This document shows, piece after piece, positions 8,066 through 15,945 of a DNA stretch of 30,166 bases (position 1 is its first letter; every line of letters begins with the position of its first letter). Both the position numbers and the translations under genes were made by a program. This DNA comes from a virus. Location: positions 1-30,166 of IMG/VR virus record IMGVR_UViG_3300026094_000022; one strand, 5' to 3'. The notes beneath the pieces are model-generated. The model worked only from the letters and a program-made list of their open reading frames with translations, ran no database searches and had not been told where the DNA came from.

Positions 8066-10097
8066 TCTTATCAACCTCCGGTTCAGTTACGAGCTCCAAA
8101 GATACTTCTTCCGGGAAAGAAGGATTATCTGGAACAGTGACTTCAAGTGCGTCTATTTTTCTCAGTAAGACTTGTCTATTAGTACCATCACGGAGCTCTA
8201 TATAACTTTGCAGCCTGAGTCTTACAAAGTCATCATTAATTATCACAGAGCACCAGTCACCAGGCTTATATGAGCCTATTTCAGGTATCATCGAACCATT
8301 TACATCTATTGTAAAGTTACTGCTTGGAGGTTTACTCTCTTCTAGATACCTTTTTGCAACGCCTTGCAGTAAAACTTCATTCCGAGACTCGAAAGTTTCA
8401 GTTTGGTCAATTAGAGGCCAGCCTCTATCTAGTAAATCTATATCGGCAGCCGCTGAGTACGGTTGACTAGCAGATTCGCTTAAGTCGGGGTCATTTCCCT
8501 TTACCCAAAAACGGGTAGCTGACGTCTCGGCTGATTCTTCAAAACTTGCATTTGATATATTTCCAGGATATTCAAATACAGTTTTGTCCGCACCGAAGGC
8601 ACTGACAGGAGCAAACTCTCCTGATGGTAGCTTTCCATCAGGCAAGCTATTTACATAAGTACTTAAAGTGGGCGGAACTAGAGGTAGAAAGGTAAAAATC
8701 TTTCTAAACTTATTTGTAGAGTTGTCAAATTCGCAATCAATCCTATATTCAAAGCCGTTAGGTACATTTGAATATTCATCCAGTATTTCGCCTATAGACC
8801 TCAGCTCGAAACCGCGGAGTATGGCGTTTCGCTGACGCTCTTGGCTAGGCTGGTCTGTAGAAAACTCGATACCCAAGAAAGAATTATTGCTGTATGGCCC
8901 ATATGTGGAGAAGGTTACCGCCGGGTCAACTATCGCAACTGCCTCAGAAGATGCCGGGCTGAAAGCGACTAGAGAACCTAGGACCACAAAGGTAAAGTTG
9001 TTCGCCTGAGGCTCTCCAACTGTTCTAATGGTGTGGAACCCGTCTACTGATGGATTAAGGTCTTGAATATATACAATATCCCCCTCTTTAAATCCATGGG
9101 GGCCACTTGTAGTTATGGTGACGGTATTGTTTAAGCGTTGCCAGAAGGTTATGTCAGCACTCTGTCGGGCAGCGCCCGTTTGAGCCACGTTTTGGCCCGT
9201 GTTCTCATATGTAAAAGTCTTACTGTCTATAACTTCTTTAACTTTTGCGTCCTGAGTGTCAAACCCCCTCCCCGTATCGGTTACCTTTATCCTTTGTCCT
9301 TTTACAAGCTCATGATTTCTATTTAACGTGATTCTGGCTACGTTCGAACTTCGTGAGTATGTGCTAATAACATTGAATAAATCAATTCCCGGTTCGATAG
9401 CGTCATTTGCAAACTGCAAGTCAAAAAAGTCATTTTCTAGCTCGCCGAGAATATATCGGGCGTAGTCATATGTGTCCTGACGTACCTCCACAGTGATAAT
9501 GCCTTCTTCAACAATTTGGTCAGGAATGGTCACAGTTCTACCCTGAGCATCCACATACTCGGCATTTACAGTTATTTGGTCTGTTCCGTTTGTAGTTAGT
9601 ACGCTAAAAGTGTCACTATATAGACTCCTGTCGGGGCCCCAATCTAAATAAATTGGCTCTCCAACTTCAAAAGCATATTCTGCAAAGTCTAAGTTGATAG
9701 TAGCTACCCCCGACTCAACAGTAGCATTAGCACTAAAAGCATTAGAAAAGGTCTGCCAAAGAACTCGACTATACAGATAACTTGTAAACTCCGAGGCTGA
9801 AACATCAAGGGACTTTGAGACTATGTCGTATGTTCTTGACCATATAATGCCTCCCCATACTGTAACACCGTTTCTAGTTATAAAAAGTGCACGTTTACCC
9901 GGGAGAGTATTTTCATAAAGACTTAGATTAAAAGTCTCTGCAACTACTGGTATGCTTCCGAAAAATTGACCGGCTTCGCGAAGAGAGCGACCGTAACTTA
10001 CTCCTGTAAAGGGGATTTCAGCAAGCAGTTCATTAGTGTTGATATCGGTAACAAAGTACCTATACTCAACCTCTGCAGGTTTTCTTGTCTCTACCAT
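8055..10097 (-). CDS. Tail hub / minor tail protein (gp37-like or Tal N-terminal type)
   Basis: This 680-aa structural protein at the tail tip lies between the Dit-like protein and the fibre. The N-terminal 100 residues have the pattern of actinophage minor tail hub proteins, including RALFITRNGVTVWGGIIW near 69-86 before a long mixed region. Two or three strand-rich modules with a G-x-x-V/I core occur near 128-180, 252-298 (NHELVKGQRIKVTD) and 322-372 (GPHGFKEGDIVYIQD). The last region (about 400-680) is typical of hub proteins that close the tube. No lytic-enzyme motif was seen. It starts with ATG 23 bases after the Dit stop and its end overlaps the fibre start. Confidence 0.75.
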   Translation of the reverse strand: MVETRKPAEVEYRYFVTDINTNELLAEIPFTGVSYGRSLREAGQFFGSIPVVAETFNLSLYENTLPGKRALFITRNGVTVWGGIIWSRTYDIVSKSLDVSASEFTSYLYSRVLWQTFSNAFSANATVESGVATINLDFAEYAFEVGEPIYLDWGPDRSLYSDTFSVLTTNGTDQITVNAEYVDAQGRTVTIPDQIVEEGIITVEVRQDTYDYARYILGELENDFFDLQFANDAIEPGIDLFNVISTYSRSSNVARITLNRNHELVKGQRIKVTDTGRGFDTQDAKVKEVIDSKTFTYENTGQNVAQTGAARQSADITFWQRLNNTVTITTSGPHGFKEGDIVYIQDLNPSVDGFHTIRTVGEPQANNFTFVVLGSLVAFSPASSEAVAIVDPAVTFSTYGPYSNNSFLGIEFSTDQPSQERQRNAILRGFELRSIGEILDEYSNVPNGFEYRIDCEFDNSTNKFRKIFTFLPLVPPTLSTYVNSLPDGKLPSGEFAPVSAFGADKTVFEYPGNISNASFEESAETSATRFWVKGNDPDLSESASQPYSAAADIDLLDRGWPLIDQTETFESRNEVLLQGVAKRYLEESKPPSSNFTIDVNGSMIPEIGSYKPGDWCSVIINDDFVRLRLQSYIELRDGTNRQVLLRKIDALEVTVPDNPSFPEEVSLELVTEPEVDKIGN
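8074..8079 (-). promoter_or_regulatory. Ribosome binding site deciding the fibre start
   Basis: The minus strand reads GGAGGT here, followed by 8 bases and then TTG at 8063-8065. This is ideal spacing for that TTG and rules out the more upstream TTG at 8072-8074, which overlaps the site. The site lies inside the end of the tail hub gene. Confidence 0.65.
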
Positions 10098-10120
10098 ATT
10101 TTGTCTTTTATCCTATGTGT

Positions 10121-11059
10121 TTAGCCTATCCAGCCGGACCTATATAAAATTCTACAGCTTCCGGAGCCGGAATAAGTGAAAAAGTTCTCTCCGGGGTCTA
10201 AATATAGCCAATCTAGCAAAGTGTCGGTTTTAAATCTGCCGCTCAGGACAGATTCATCCTCTACTAACAAGACTTCCCTATTCAAAGAATCTATCTCTAA
10301 CGTTTGACCCGATTCCAAAGAGTCAACTATTTGTACGGTTTCGGTCTCAAAATTCTCACTGTTGCTTTTAACAATGCTTATAGGAGATGCAGGGCTTGCA
10401 GATACGGGACCAAATATTTGAAAAATAGTAGACACCTTTGTATTACCCTGATTAACTACGGGCGGGCTAGAACTAGTTATACCAGCTGAACGATAGTTGT
10501 TGGCACCACCTACCCATTCGTACTTAACTGGGTCAGCAGCTTTAAATCCAATAGAAAAATTAGTTCTACCCCTAGCCGTTACGGTCTCAATCGAAGGCGA
10601 GCCAGAAAGTCTTACAAAAGCAGCCTTGGGAGTAGGTGCCTCACGGACAACTAACCAATTACCTTTTCTGACTAAATCTGTAGCTTTAATTAGCTTATCT
10701 CTAGCTTTAGCAACTTGGTCAGGGTTTTGAGTAAGAAAACTTCCGGTCAAAGTTATATTTCTAGCATTATACCTACCAGTGGCATCATAGTCACCATCGC
10801 CCCAACCTCTGCGGAGAGAAGGTAGCTCTGGGTCCGGCTGACGCCACCAGTTGGCTATATCTGTCATTACCCAAACAACACCATCTTCATCAATAGTGTT
10901 TAGTACAAGGTCTCCAATTTCAACATCCGCTTCCAGCTTAAGGCCAGATAGGTAGGGAGCTGGTAAGGCAGATAAGCCTCCATCTACTTTTTCATTTTCT
11001 ATCGCTTGAGCCGCAGCGTCAGCTACTGTGTCATAGAACTGGTTATATTCTTCAGCCAT
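10121..11059 (-). CDS. Distal tail protein (Dit-like, Sipho_tail family)
   Basis: This 312-aa protein probably forms the ring joining the tail tube to the hub. Its position directly after the tape measure and the middle region with ARNITLTGSFLTQNPDQ, KGNWLVVRE and RTNFSIGFKAADP fit the Dit family: a beta-sandwich ring domain followed by a galectin-like C-terminal domain. The start ATG at 11057-11059 overlaps the tape-measure stop by one base (TAATG), so the two are translationally coupled. Confidence 0.78.
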   Translation of the reverse strand: MAEEYNQFYDTVADAAAQAIENEKVDGGLSALPAPYLSGLKLEADVEIGDLVLNTIDEDGVVWVMTDIANWWRQPDPELPSLRRGWGDGDYDATGRYNARNITLTGSFLTQNPDQVAKARDKLIKATDLVRKGNWLVVREAPTPKAAFVRLSGSPSIETVTARGRTNFSIGFKAADPVKYEWVGGANNYRSAGITSSSPPVVNQGNTKVSTIFQIFGPVSASPASPISIVKSNSENFETETVQIVDSLESGQTLEIDSLNREVLLVEDESVLSGRFKTDTLLDWLYLDPGENFFTYSGSGSCRILYRSGWIG

Positions 11060-13866
11060 TAAAAGGTTCCCTTTCTAACCTGGAACGCAATCTTGCGTGA
11101 GACTTCCTCTGCCAGCTCACGTACGTCCATACCAGGAGCGGGATTAACTGTGACATTTATGTCGCCACCACCTCTCTTGGAAACAGCGCTCTCTATAGAG
11201 TTCATAAGTGCCCTATCCCTTGCCGATAACCCATCTGGACCCAAAGGCTCTACTCGTTCGTTTCTGCCCCCCTCTCCAATTATGGCTAGGGTACCTCCAT
11301 CCACAGCATCCACTATGCCGCCCTCTGCTAACTTAGGGATTCTTCCAATGTTGTAGGCTGCAATCTTTGAAATATCGAATCCAACAGCACTAGGTAGGTC
11401 TAAATTTATTGCCGAAGCAGCATCTCTGACCCAGTTGGGGATAGGTATAGATATACTGTTTAAAGAGTAAATAATTCCATCATTTAGGCCTGTAATAAGG
11501 GAGTTAACAAACCCCTCCCAAAGGTCAAGGAGTCCGTTAATCATATCTATAAAACCGTTTTGTATGACGTTTGTACCAAACACCATATCTGTGTCTCTTT
11601 CGAAGCTCGTGGAAAGCGAGCCCGTGAAATCTTCCCAGCCGCTTTTTAAGTTGTTTTTGAGACCATTCCACTTTTCTTCTAGACCAGGGGCGCCCTCTTC
11701 AATCCAGCCAACAAGCCTGCCAGTGCTTTCCTCTAAGTTGCCCCATAAGTCATTGAAGAAGTTTTTAAATTGGGTCTCAAGAAGGTCGCCTGCTCCTGTT
11801 ATCTCTAAGAGGAGGCCACCAGCAGTAAGGGCAATTCCTATAAATCCAGGTCCTGATATTTTGGGTGTCTTAAATACAGAGCCTAGCTTGCCTCCAGTAA
11901 CTCCAGCTTTTTTATTTGTATCGCCTAATAGGTTAGGGAAAGTCTTTTTGAAAAACCCGCGTATACCACCGCCAGTAGGCGTAAAACCGCCTTTAGGTCC
12001 AATCTTAAATCCTAGAACCCTGGCAAAAGGATTAAATATAAATAATAAGAAACCACCAAGTGGCAAGAGAACAAAGTTTGTGATTAAGGTAAATATTAAA
12101 CCTATAGCATTTAGAGTCTGGAATATAGGGGATACAATCCCCAGGATTTTTTGCCCAGTGTCACTACCAATAAACTCATTAACCCCTGATAGTGCTCCTG
12201 TTAAGGTCTCGAAAAAGGCTTCCATACCCCCTTCGTCTGTAATGTTATTCATGAAAGTGATTAGTTCAGTCAAGAACTCTCCCAGCTCAGGCAAGGCCCC
12301 AATCATCTTATCCATGAATTCGCCAAAGTTCTCTTGGAATTCCTCACTATTCAGTTCGTCCAAAAACTCACCTAGTTCAGGGGAAGCACCCAGCTCAAAT
12401 ATACCGCCTAAGATGTTTCCAATTAGGTCTAGTAGTTTTGTACCATTTTCAGTAGCTAGGTTTAAGTTTTCTGCAAACTGTTCGTCGTCTCCGATATTAG
12501 AAAAACGTTCTGTTATCTCTTCCAGGTAATCTAGTAGGGTGTCAGCTGCCCCGCCTTCTTCGGCTGCTTCACCAATGCCAAATATTCCACCTATAATGTT
12601 TCCTAATATAGTGCCAAGCTGAGAGGCGCGGTCGGCGGCTGTCTCAAAGAATTCAGTTAAGCCCCCGCCCTCTTCCGAGTTCGCCGCTCTTAGGTCAGAA
12701 AGAATATTGCTTGTGCTACCCTCCATGCTCCCGAGGAATCTATCGATAATTGGCTCTGCTGCAATTAAAATTTCTAAAAATATGGAAAATACATTTCCTA
12801 GAATTGTTCCAATTGTCGGGATATCTTCAGAAAATTGATTAATTAAAGTTGTAAAACTTTCTGCCCCGCCATTGTCCAAGATGGCATTAAAGAAGTTTTC
12901 AGCTGCCATACCAAGTGACTCACCGAAGGCCTCTACGGCCTCGCCGAACTCGTCTTGTCTTAGTACCTCATTTTCAAGTTTTTTGAGACCTTTCATCAGC
13001 CCTGGGACAAAGCCATCTGATATTTTCTCTTCTAACTCTTCAAAAAGCCCTTGAAGACTCACAAGATATTCGGCTAAAGCTCGCTGGCTGTCGTTAAGTC
13101 CCGCAAATGGGTCTTGGACCCCGCCTCCAACGCTTGCAGGAGATATCCCATCTTCTACCTGCTTTTGGAGGTCTGAGTTTTGGTCTTTTGCTCTTCGGAA
13201 GGCTAGTTCGGCTTCCTCATACGCCAACTGTGCTTCGCGCCTAGCTCTAGAGTTAGGCGGCAGGTCTTGAACCCTAATTAAGTTTTCTCTAGCTTTTTCT
13301 AGATTTAAAGCTGCTCTCTCTTCACTAAGCGCGGCTTCTTCTGCGTTAAACCTTAACTGTTGCATCTCTTCATTTATGTCACGGAGAGTTCCAGCAAATT
13401 GTTGATTCTGCTCGTTCGCTTGAGCTACCGCTGCGCCTACTCCACTTAAGCCAATTCTGGCTCCTATAGCTGCCGCACCTAAGGTTACAAACGCTCCCCC
13501 TAAAGCAGCAACAGCCGGTAACGCTGTGGCTAATACTCCAACTAAAGTTGTTAAGACACCGCCAAGAGCACCAATCGCTGCTACTACTCCAGATAAGGCA
13601 GGGCCTAAGAAATTGCTAACCCTAATCAAACTGAGAAGTCTTTGCCTAGCTGCCTGTAGCTCCCCCTCCATGCCCTGGAGAGATTGAATTAATCTACTAA
13701 ATGGGTTTCCAGAGGCGCTTTGAAAGTTTTTAGTGAAACTTCTTCCCATGGAGCTACCTGCATTACCAGCAGCGGCCGAAGCCCCCTCTAAGCTCTTTTT
13801 GATATCGCTACCAACATTGGTAGTTATAGCACGCACAACAATTGTTGCACTACCTAACACTGCCAT
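11059..13866 (-). CDS. Tape measure protein
   Basis: At 935 aa this is one of the longest tail genes, placed after the two chaperone ORFs as in siphoviruses generally. It fills the tail lumen and sets its length; at about 0.15 nm per residue the tail would be roughly 140 nm. A Ser/Gly/Ala-rich N-terminus leads to a long hydrophobic stretch near 87-150 (LTTLVGVLATALPAVAALGG), a charged helical coiled-coil region near 155-240, and a second hydrophobic segment near 575-620 (LPLGGFLLFIF). Trp-rich helical repeats follow. Such hydrophobic parts are thought to help pass DNA through the membrane. The ATG is preceded by AAAGGTAAG. Confidence 0.92.
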   Translation of the reverse strand: MAVLGSATIVVRAITTNVGSDIKKSLEGASAAAGNAGSSMGRSFTKNFQSASGNPFSRLIQSLQGMEGELQAARQRLLSLIRVSNFLGPALSGVVAAIGALGGVLTTLVGVLATALPAVAALGGAFVTLGAAAIGARIGLSGVGAAVAQANEQNQQFAGTLRDINEEMQQLRFNAEEAALSEERAALNLEKARENLIRVQDLPPNSRARREAQLAYEEAELAFRRAKDQNSDLQKQVEDGISPASVGGGVQDPFAGLNDSQRALAEYLVSLQGLFEELEEKISDGFVPGLMKGLKKLENEVLRQDEFGEAVEAFGESLGMAAENFFNAILDNGGAESFTTLINQFSEDIPTIGTILGNVFSIFLEILIAAEPIIDRFLGSMEGSTSNILSDLRAANSEEGGGLTEFFETAADRASQLGTILGNIIGGIFGIGEAAEEGGAADTLLDYLEEITERFSNIGDDEQFAENLNLATENGTKLLDLIGNILGGIFELGASPELGEFLDELNSEEFQENFGEFMDKMIGALPELGEFLTELITFMNNITDEGGMEAFFETLTGALSGVNEFIGSDTGQKILGIVSPIFQTLNAIGLIFTLITNFVLLPLGGFLLFIFNPFARVLGFKIGPKGGFTPTGGGIRGFFKKTFPNLLGDTNKKAGVTGGKLGSVFKTPKISGPGFIGIALTAGGLLLEITGAGDLLETQFKNFFNDLWGNLEESTGRLVGWIEEGAPGLEEKWNGLKNNLKSGWEDFTGSLSTSFERDTDMVFGTNVIQNGFIDMINGLLDLWEGFVNSLITGLNDGIIYSLNSISIPIPNWVRDAASAINLDLPSAVGFDISKIAAYNIGRIPKLAEGGIVDAVDGGTLAIIGEGGRNERVEPLGPDGLSARDRALMNSIESAVSKRGGGDINVTVNPAPGMDVRELAEEVSRKIAFQVRKGTF

Positions 13867-13886
13867 AACTTACCTTTCTTTGTTGG

Positions 13887-14222
13887 TTACCCACCAATAG
13901 GTGGGTCGAGTAGAGCTCCGAAGGGGGCTAAAGACTCGCCTTTTGCTTCAGTGGGCGGAATGTAATTTTTAGGAGGTTTTGCCGTCGGACTAGGTTCGTC
14001 CAAATCAAACTCTTGCGAAGGGTCTATATATTGCCTACCCTGGGCACCAGAGGACCTAGCCGCATATTTATAAGTTTGGTCATATAAGGAATACAGTCTG
14101 CTTCTCATATCGGAAACACTCTGAACCTCTTCGGCAGAACCATACCTAGCATCTTGTTCAAAGAAAAAATGGACTACATCGCAAAGTTCGGACGCTTCCA
14201 TTTCTTTAAGGTCTAATTTCAT
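13887..14222 (-). CDS. Tail assembly chaperone, downstream ORF (T part, expressed by -1 frameshift)
   Basis: This 111-aa ORF has an ATG at 14220-14222 but no ribosome site before it. Its frame is open upstream of that ATG through 22 more codons to the slip sequence at 14288-14294. A stop in this frame lies just before the slip site, so the only way in from the first ORF is the short overlap. A -1 shift there would give a protein of about 240 aa joining the two ORFs, the analogue of lambda gpGT. The T part is mixed-charge, with EMEASELCDVVHFFFEQDAR and a Pro-rich end. These chaperones hold the tape measure while the tube polymerises and are absent from virions. Confidence 0.8.
   Translation of the reverse strand: MKLDLKEMEASELCDVVHFFFEQDARYGSAEEVQSVSDMRSRLYSLYDQTYKYAARSSGAQGRQYIDPSQEFDLDEPSPTAKPPKNYIPPTEAKGESLAPFGALLDPPIGG
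13889..13906 (-). other. RNA hairpin between chaperone ORF and tape measure gene
   Basis: The transcript can form a perfect 7-bp stem (ACCCACC with GGTGGGT) closing a 4-base loop. It covers the last codons and stop of the second chaperone ORF, about 10 to 15 bases before the tape-measure ribosome site. There is no U tract, so it is not a classic terminator. It may modulate translation or mRNA decay. Confidence 0.4.
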
Positions 14223-14269
14223 TGCTAGGGCTTTTCCATTTACATACGGCCAGAGGTCAATTGCCCAGC

Positions 14270-14608
14270 TTAGGAGGCCTCTGGCTGCTTTTCCGGGCGG
14301 TTAGTCAGTTGCTCCGTAATCCAGGCCACAATGTCTCCGAGAGCTTCTACCGTAACAACCTTATCCTTGCTATCAAGTAGTGCACTAAACCTTGTGTAGC
14401 TTTCCTCGGTTAGAACGTATCCGAAGAACTCGCTAATCATCTTTGCTTGGTCTGCAGGATTGTCGCTGCCAGCTTTAGCAGTCATGTCTAGCAAAACCTT
14501 ACCCTGAACAGCTTTAACACACTCGAACTCCTCGTCGTGAAGCTTAAATTTAGCTCCTACAATTGATTCGTCGATAAACTTGCTACCAAAATCTTTGATT
14601 TCAGCCAT
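14270..14608 (-). CDS. Tail assembly chaperone, upstream ORF (G part)
   Basis: This 112-aa acidic, helical protein precedes the T ORF and tape measure, as in other siphoviruses. The start ATG follows a purine-rich GAAAGAAG stretch. It is translated alone as the abundant short form, and in a fraction of ribosomes continues into the T ORF. Residues 20-100 resemble phage tail-assembly proteins: FKLHDEEFECVKAVQGKVLL, then FFGYVLTEESYTRFSALL, then a helix ending in ITEQLTNRP. The frameshift site sits at codons 106-107, six codons before its stop. Confidence 0.8.
   Translation of the reverse strand: MAEIKDFGSKFIDESIVGAKFKLHDEEFECVKAVQGKVLLDMTAKAGSDNPADQAKMISEFFGYVLTEESYTRFSALLDSKDKVVTVEALGDIVAWITEQLTNRPEKQPEAS
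14288..14294 (-). other. Probable -1 programmed frameshift site GGAAAAG
   Basis: In the upstream ORF the codons read GAA AAG (Glu106, Lys107). Slipping back one base gives GGA AAA, which is exactly the frame of the downstream ORF. The possible slip window is bounded by a TAA in the downstream frame two codons before it and the upstream ORF stop at 14270-14272, about 35 bases in all. GGAAAAG is the only plausible slippery heptamer in that window. Phage lambda uses the related GGGAAAG at the same place between G and T. Confidence 0.75.
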
Positions 14609-14679
14609 CTTTGTATCTTCTTTCTTTAGTCATTTATTTCATAGTTAAGCGCAATACGCCTGATACTATTGTATCGGAC

Positions 14680-15210
14680 TTAGTAGATAACTATTTTTGG
14701 CTTGAAGATAGATAGCTGTCGCGTCAGATATCGGTTCGGCTGAGTGCCTGGGTGTCTAACCATAGGTGTAAAAATTTTTTTACCGTTTTTCACAAACTTT
14801 AAATTCTTTGATGACGAGGCCATAATTACGTGCGGCCTAGTGCCTTCATGGTGCATCAAAGCATAATTTAAATCAGAACCAATAACTATGTATTGACCAG
14901 TAGCGTTACCAAGGTGTCGCTTATATATAGAACTTTTTAGTCGACCAGTGTCGACTCCCACCTGAGCCTTTGCCATTTTCTGAGCGAGCTCTGCTCGACG
15001 CTCTAGCTTTCTCCAAAGAGGACCTGCAGGAGTGTTTAAATACGCCCTCAGTCGGTGGTGATATAGACGTATCCTAGTTACTTCAAATTCAAACGTTGTG
15101 GGGTTTGCAACGTTGCGGGCTATCCTGCTAGTTTGGCGTAAGGACTTTATGCTCTTACGAACAACATAAGTTCCCCAGTTGTCAGGAATCCAGGGCTTAA
15201 AAAGTGGCAT
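14680..15210 (-). CDS. HK97 gp10-like head-tail/neck protein
   Basis: This 176-aa protein matches the family of small neck or tail-completion proteins typified by HK97 gp10. The diagnostic features are VDTGRLKSSI near 106 and YALMHHEGTRPHVI, then RHPGTQPNRYLTRQL near the C-terminus. It begins with a basic helical stretch (KSLRQTSRIARN). The ATG at 15208-15210 follows AAGGAAAAT and lies 9 bases after the preceding stop. It acts where the head meets the tail. Confidence 0.8.
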   Translation of the reverse strand: MPLFKPWIPDNWGTYVVRKSIKSLRQTSRIARNVANPTTFEFEVTRIRLYHHRLRAYLNTPAGPLWRKLERRAELAQKMAKAQVGVDTGRLKSSIYKRHLGNATGQYIVIGSDLNYALMHHEGTRPHVIMASSSKNLKFVKNGKKIFTPMVRHPGTQPNRYLTRQLSIFKPKIVIY

Positions 15211-15219
15211 TTATTTTCC

Positions 15220-15726
15220 TTACGGGATAATCATAGTCAGCTGCATGTTAACTAGTTGGAATCCTCCCTCAGGAGGTGTAGCATCCAACCCAACTACGAC
15301 TCCAGGACCAAATCCTCCGGACTCATCCCACATGTCGATTCTTTTAGCAGACTCCATCAACACCCAAGCATCAATTGCTGCTCTCGCTGAATACTCCTGG
15401 ATTTTCTCAGCTGTAGGTGCACGTCCGTTAACACCAACTGTTGGAACTTCTCTAGCAATAGAGATTCCTACTGTTGCGCTACGAGGCACGCTGTTACCTT
15501 TGTATGGCTGAGGAATTTCTTCTCCAGGTGTACCAAGGAATGCCTGAATCATATACACAACAAGCTGCTCGGAATCAACCGCAGGCTGACCCATAGTCCA
15601 GTATTGCCGATTAGGTAGTGCGACATTGTATTCTGCAAATTCTTTTGCCACGCGGTCAACAATGCCGTCCATCATATTCTTAAGATTCAGCGCATCCTCG
15701 GATACACCTGAGAAGTCAATAGCCAT
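15220..15726 (-). CDS. Probable tail terminator / head-tail connector protein
   Basis: This 168-aa protein has the pattern of actinophage head-tail connector or tail-terminator proteins: an N-terminal helix (IVDRVAKEFAEYNVALP), then NRQYWTMGQPAVDSEQLVV, the PRSATVGISIAREVP strand, and a conserved end. The ATG at 15724-15726 directly follows the TAA of the 68-aa gene with no gap. The protein would cap the tail tube so it can dock onto the filled head. The terminator role is an inference from position and pattern. Confidence 0.65.
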   Translation of the reverse strand: MAIDFSGVSEDALNLKNMMDGIVDRVAKEFAEYNVALPNRQYWTMGQPAVDSEQLVVYMIQAFLGTPGEEIPQPYKGNSVPRSATVGISIAREVPTVGVNGRAPTAEKIQEYSARAAIDAWVLMESAKRIDMWDESGGFGPGVVVGLDATPPEGGFQLVNMQLTMIIP

Positions 15727-15933
15727 TTAGAGTTCCTCTGAGGTCCCTTCTTCTGATTCCTCTACTACTGGTGACTCTACCACGGGCTCCTCAACAATAG
15801 TTGTCTCTTCAACAACAGGTTCTGGAGCAGGCTTAGGTGCAGGTGCAGCCTTTGCCTTTGGAGCAGCCTTCTTCACAGTCTTTGCCTTACCTAGCATGTC
15901 AGCTGAGGTAAAGTTAGTTTGTACTTCTGCCAT
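15727..15933 (-). CDS. Small low-complexity Ala/Lys/Pro then Glu-rich protein (68 aa)
   Basis: Function not recognised. The ATG follows a strong AAAGGAAAG site, and the stop abuts the next start, so the gene is real and coupled to its neighbours. Residues 15-42 are rich in Ala, Lys and Pro (KKAAPKAKAAPAPKPAPEP); residues 43-68 are rich in Glu and Val with short repeats (VEEPVVESPVVEE). This charge split suggests an unfolded, two-headed linker. It sits between the adaptor and the tail terminator, where a head-tail stopper is normally found, but it is too small and disordered to resemble one. Confidence 0.65.
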   Translation of the reverse strand: MAEVQTNFTSADMLGKAKTVKKAAPKAKAAPAPKPAPEPVVEETTIVEEPVVESPVVEESEEGTSEEL

Positions 15934-15945
15934 ATTTACTTTCCT

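Noticed and set aside
11564-12529. Plus-strand 321-aa open frame
   Set aside because: It lies wholly inside the tape measure gene, is Pro/Ser-rich, has no ribosome site, and no other plus-strand gene exists nearby.
14659-14677. Small hairpin after the gp10-like gene
   Set aside because: A 7-bp stem with one bulged base, AT-rich, and no U tract; too weak to call a terminator.
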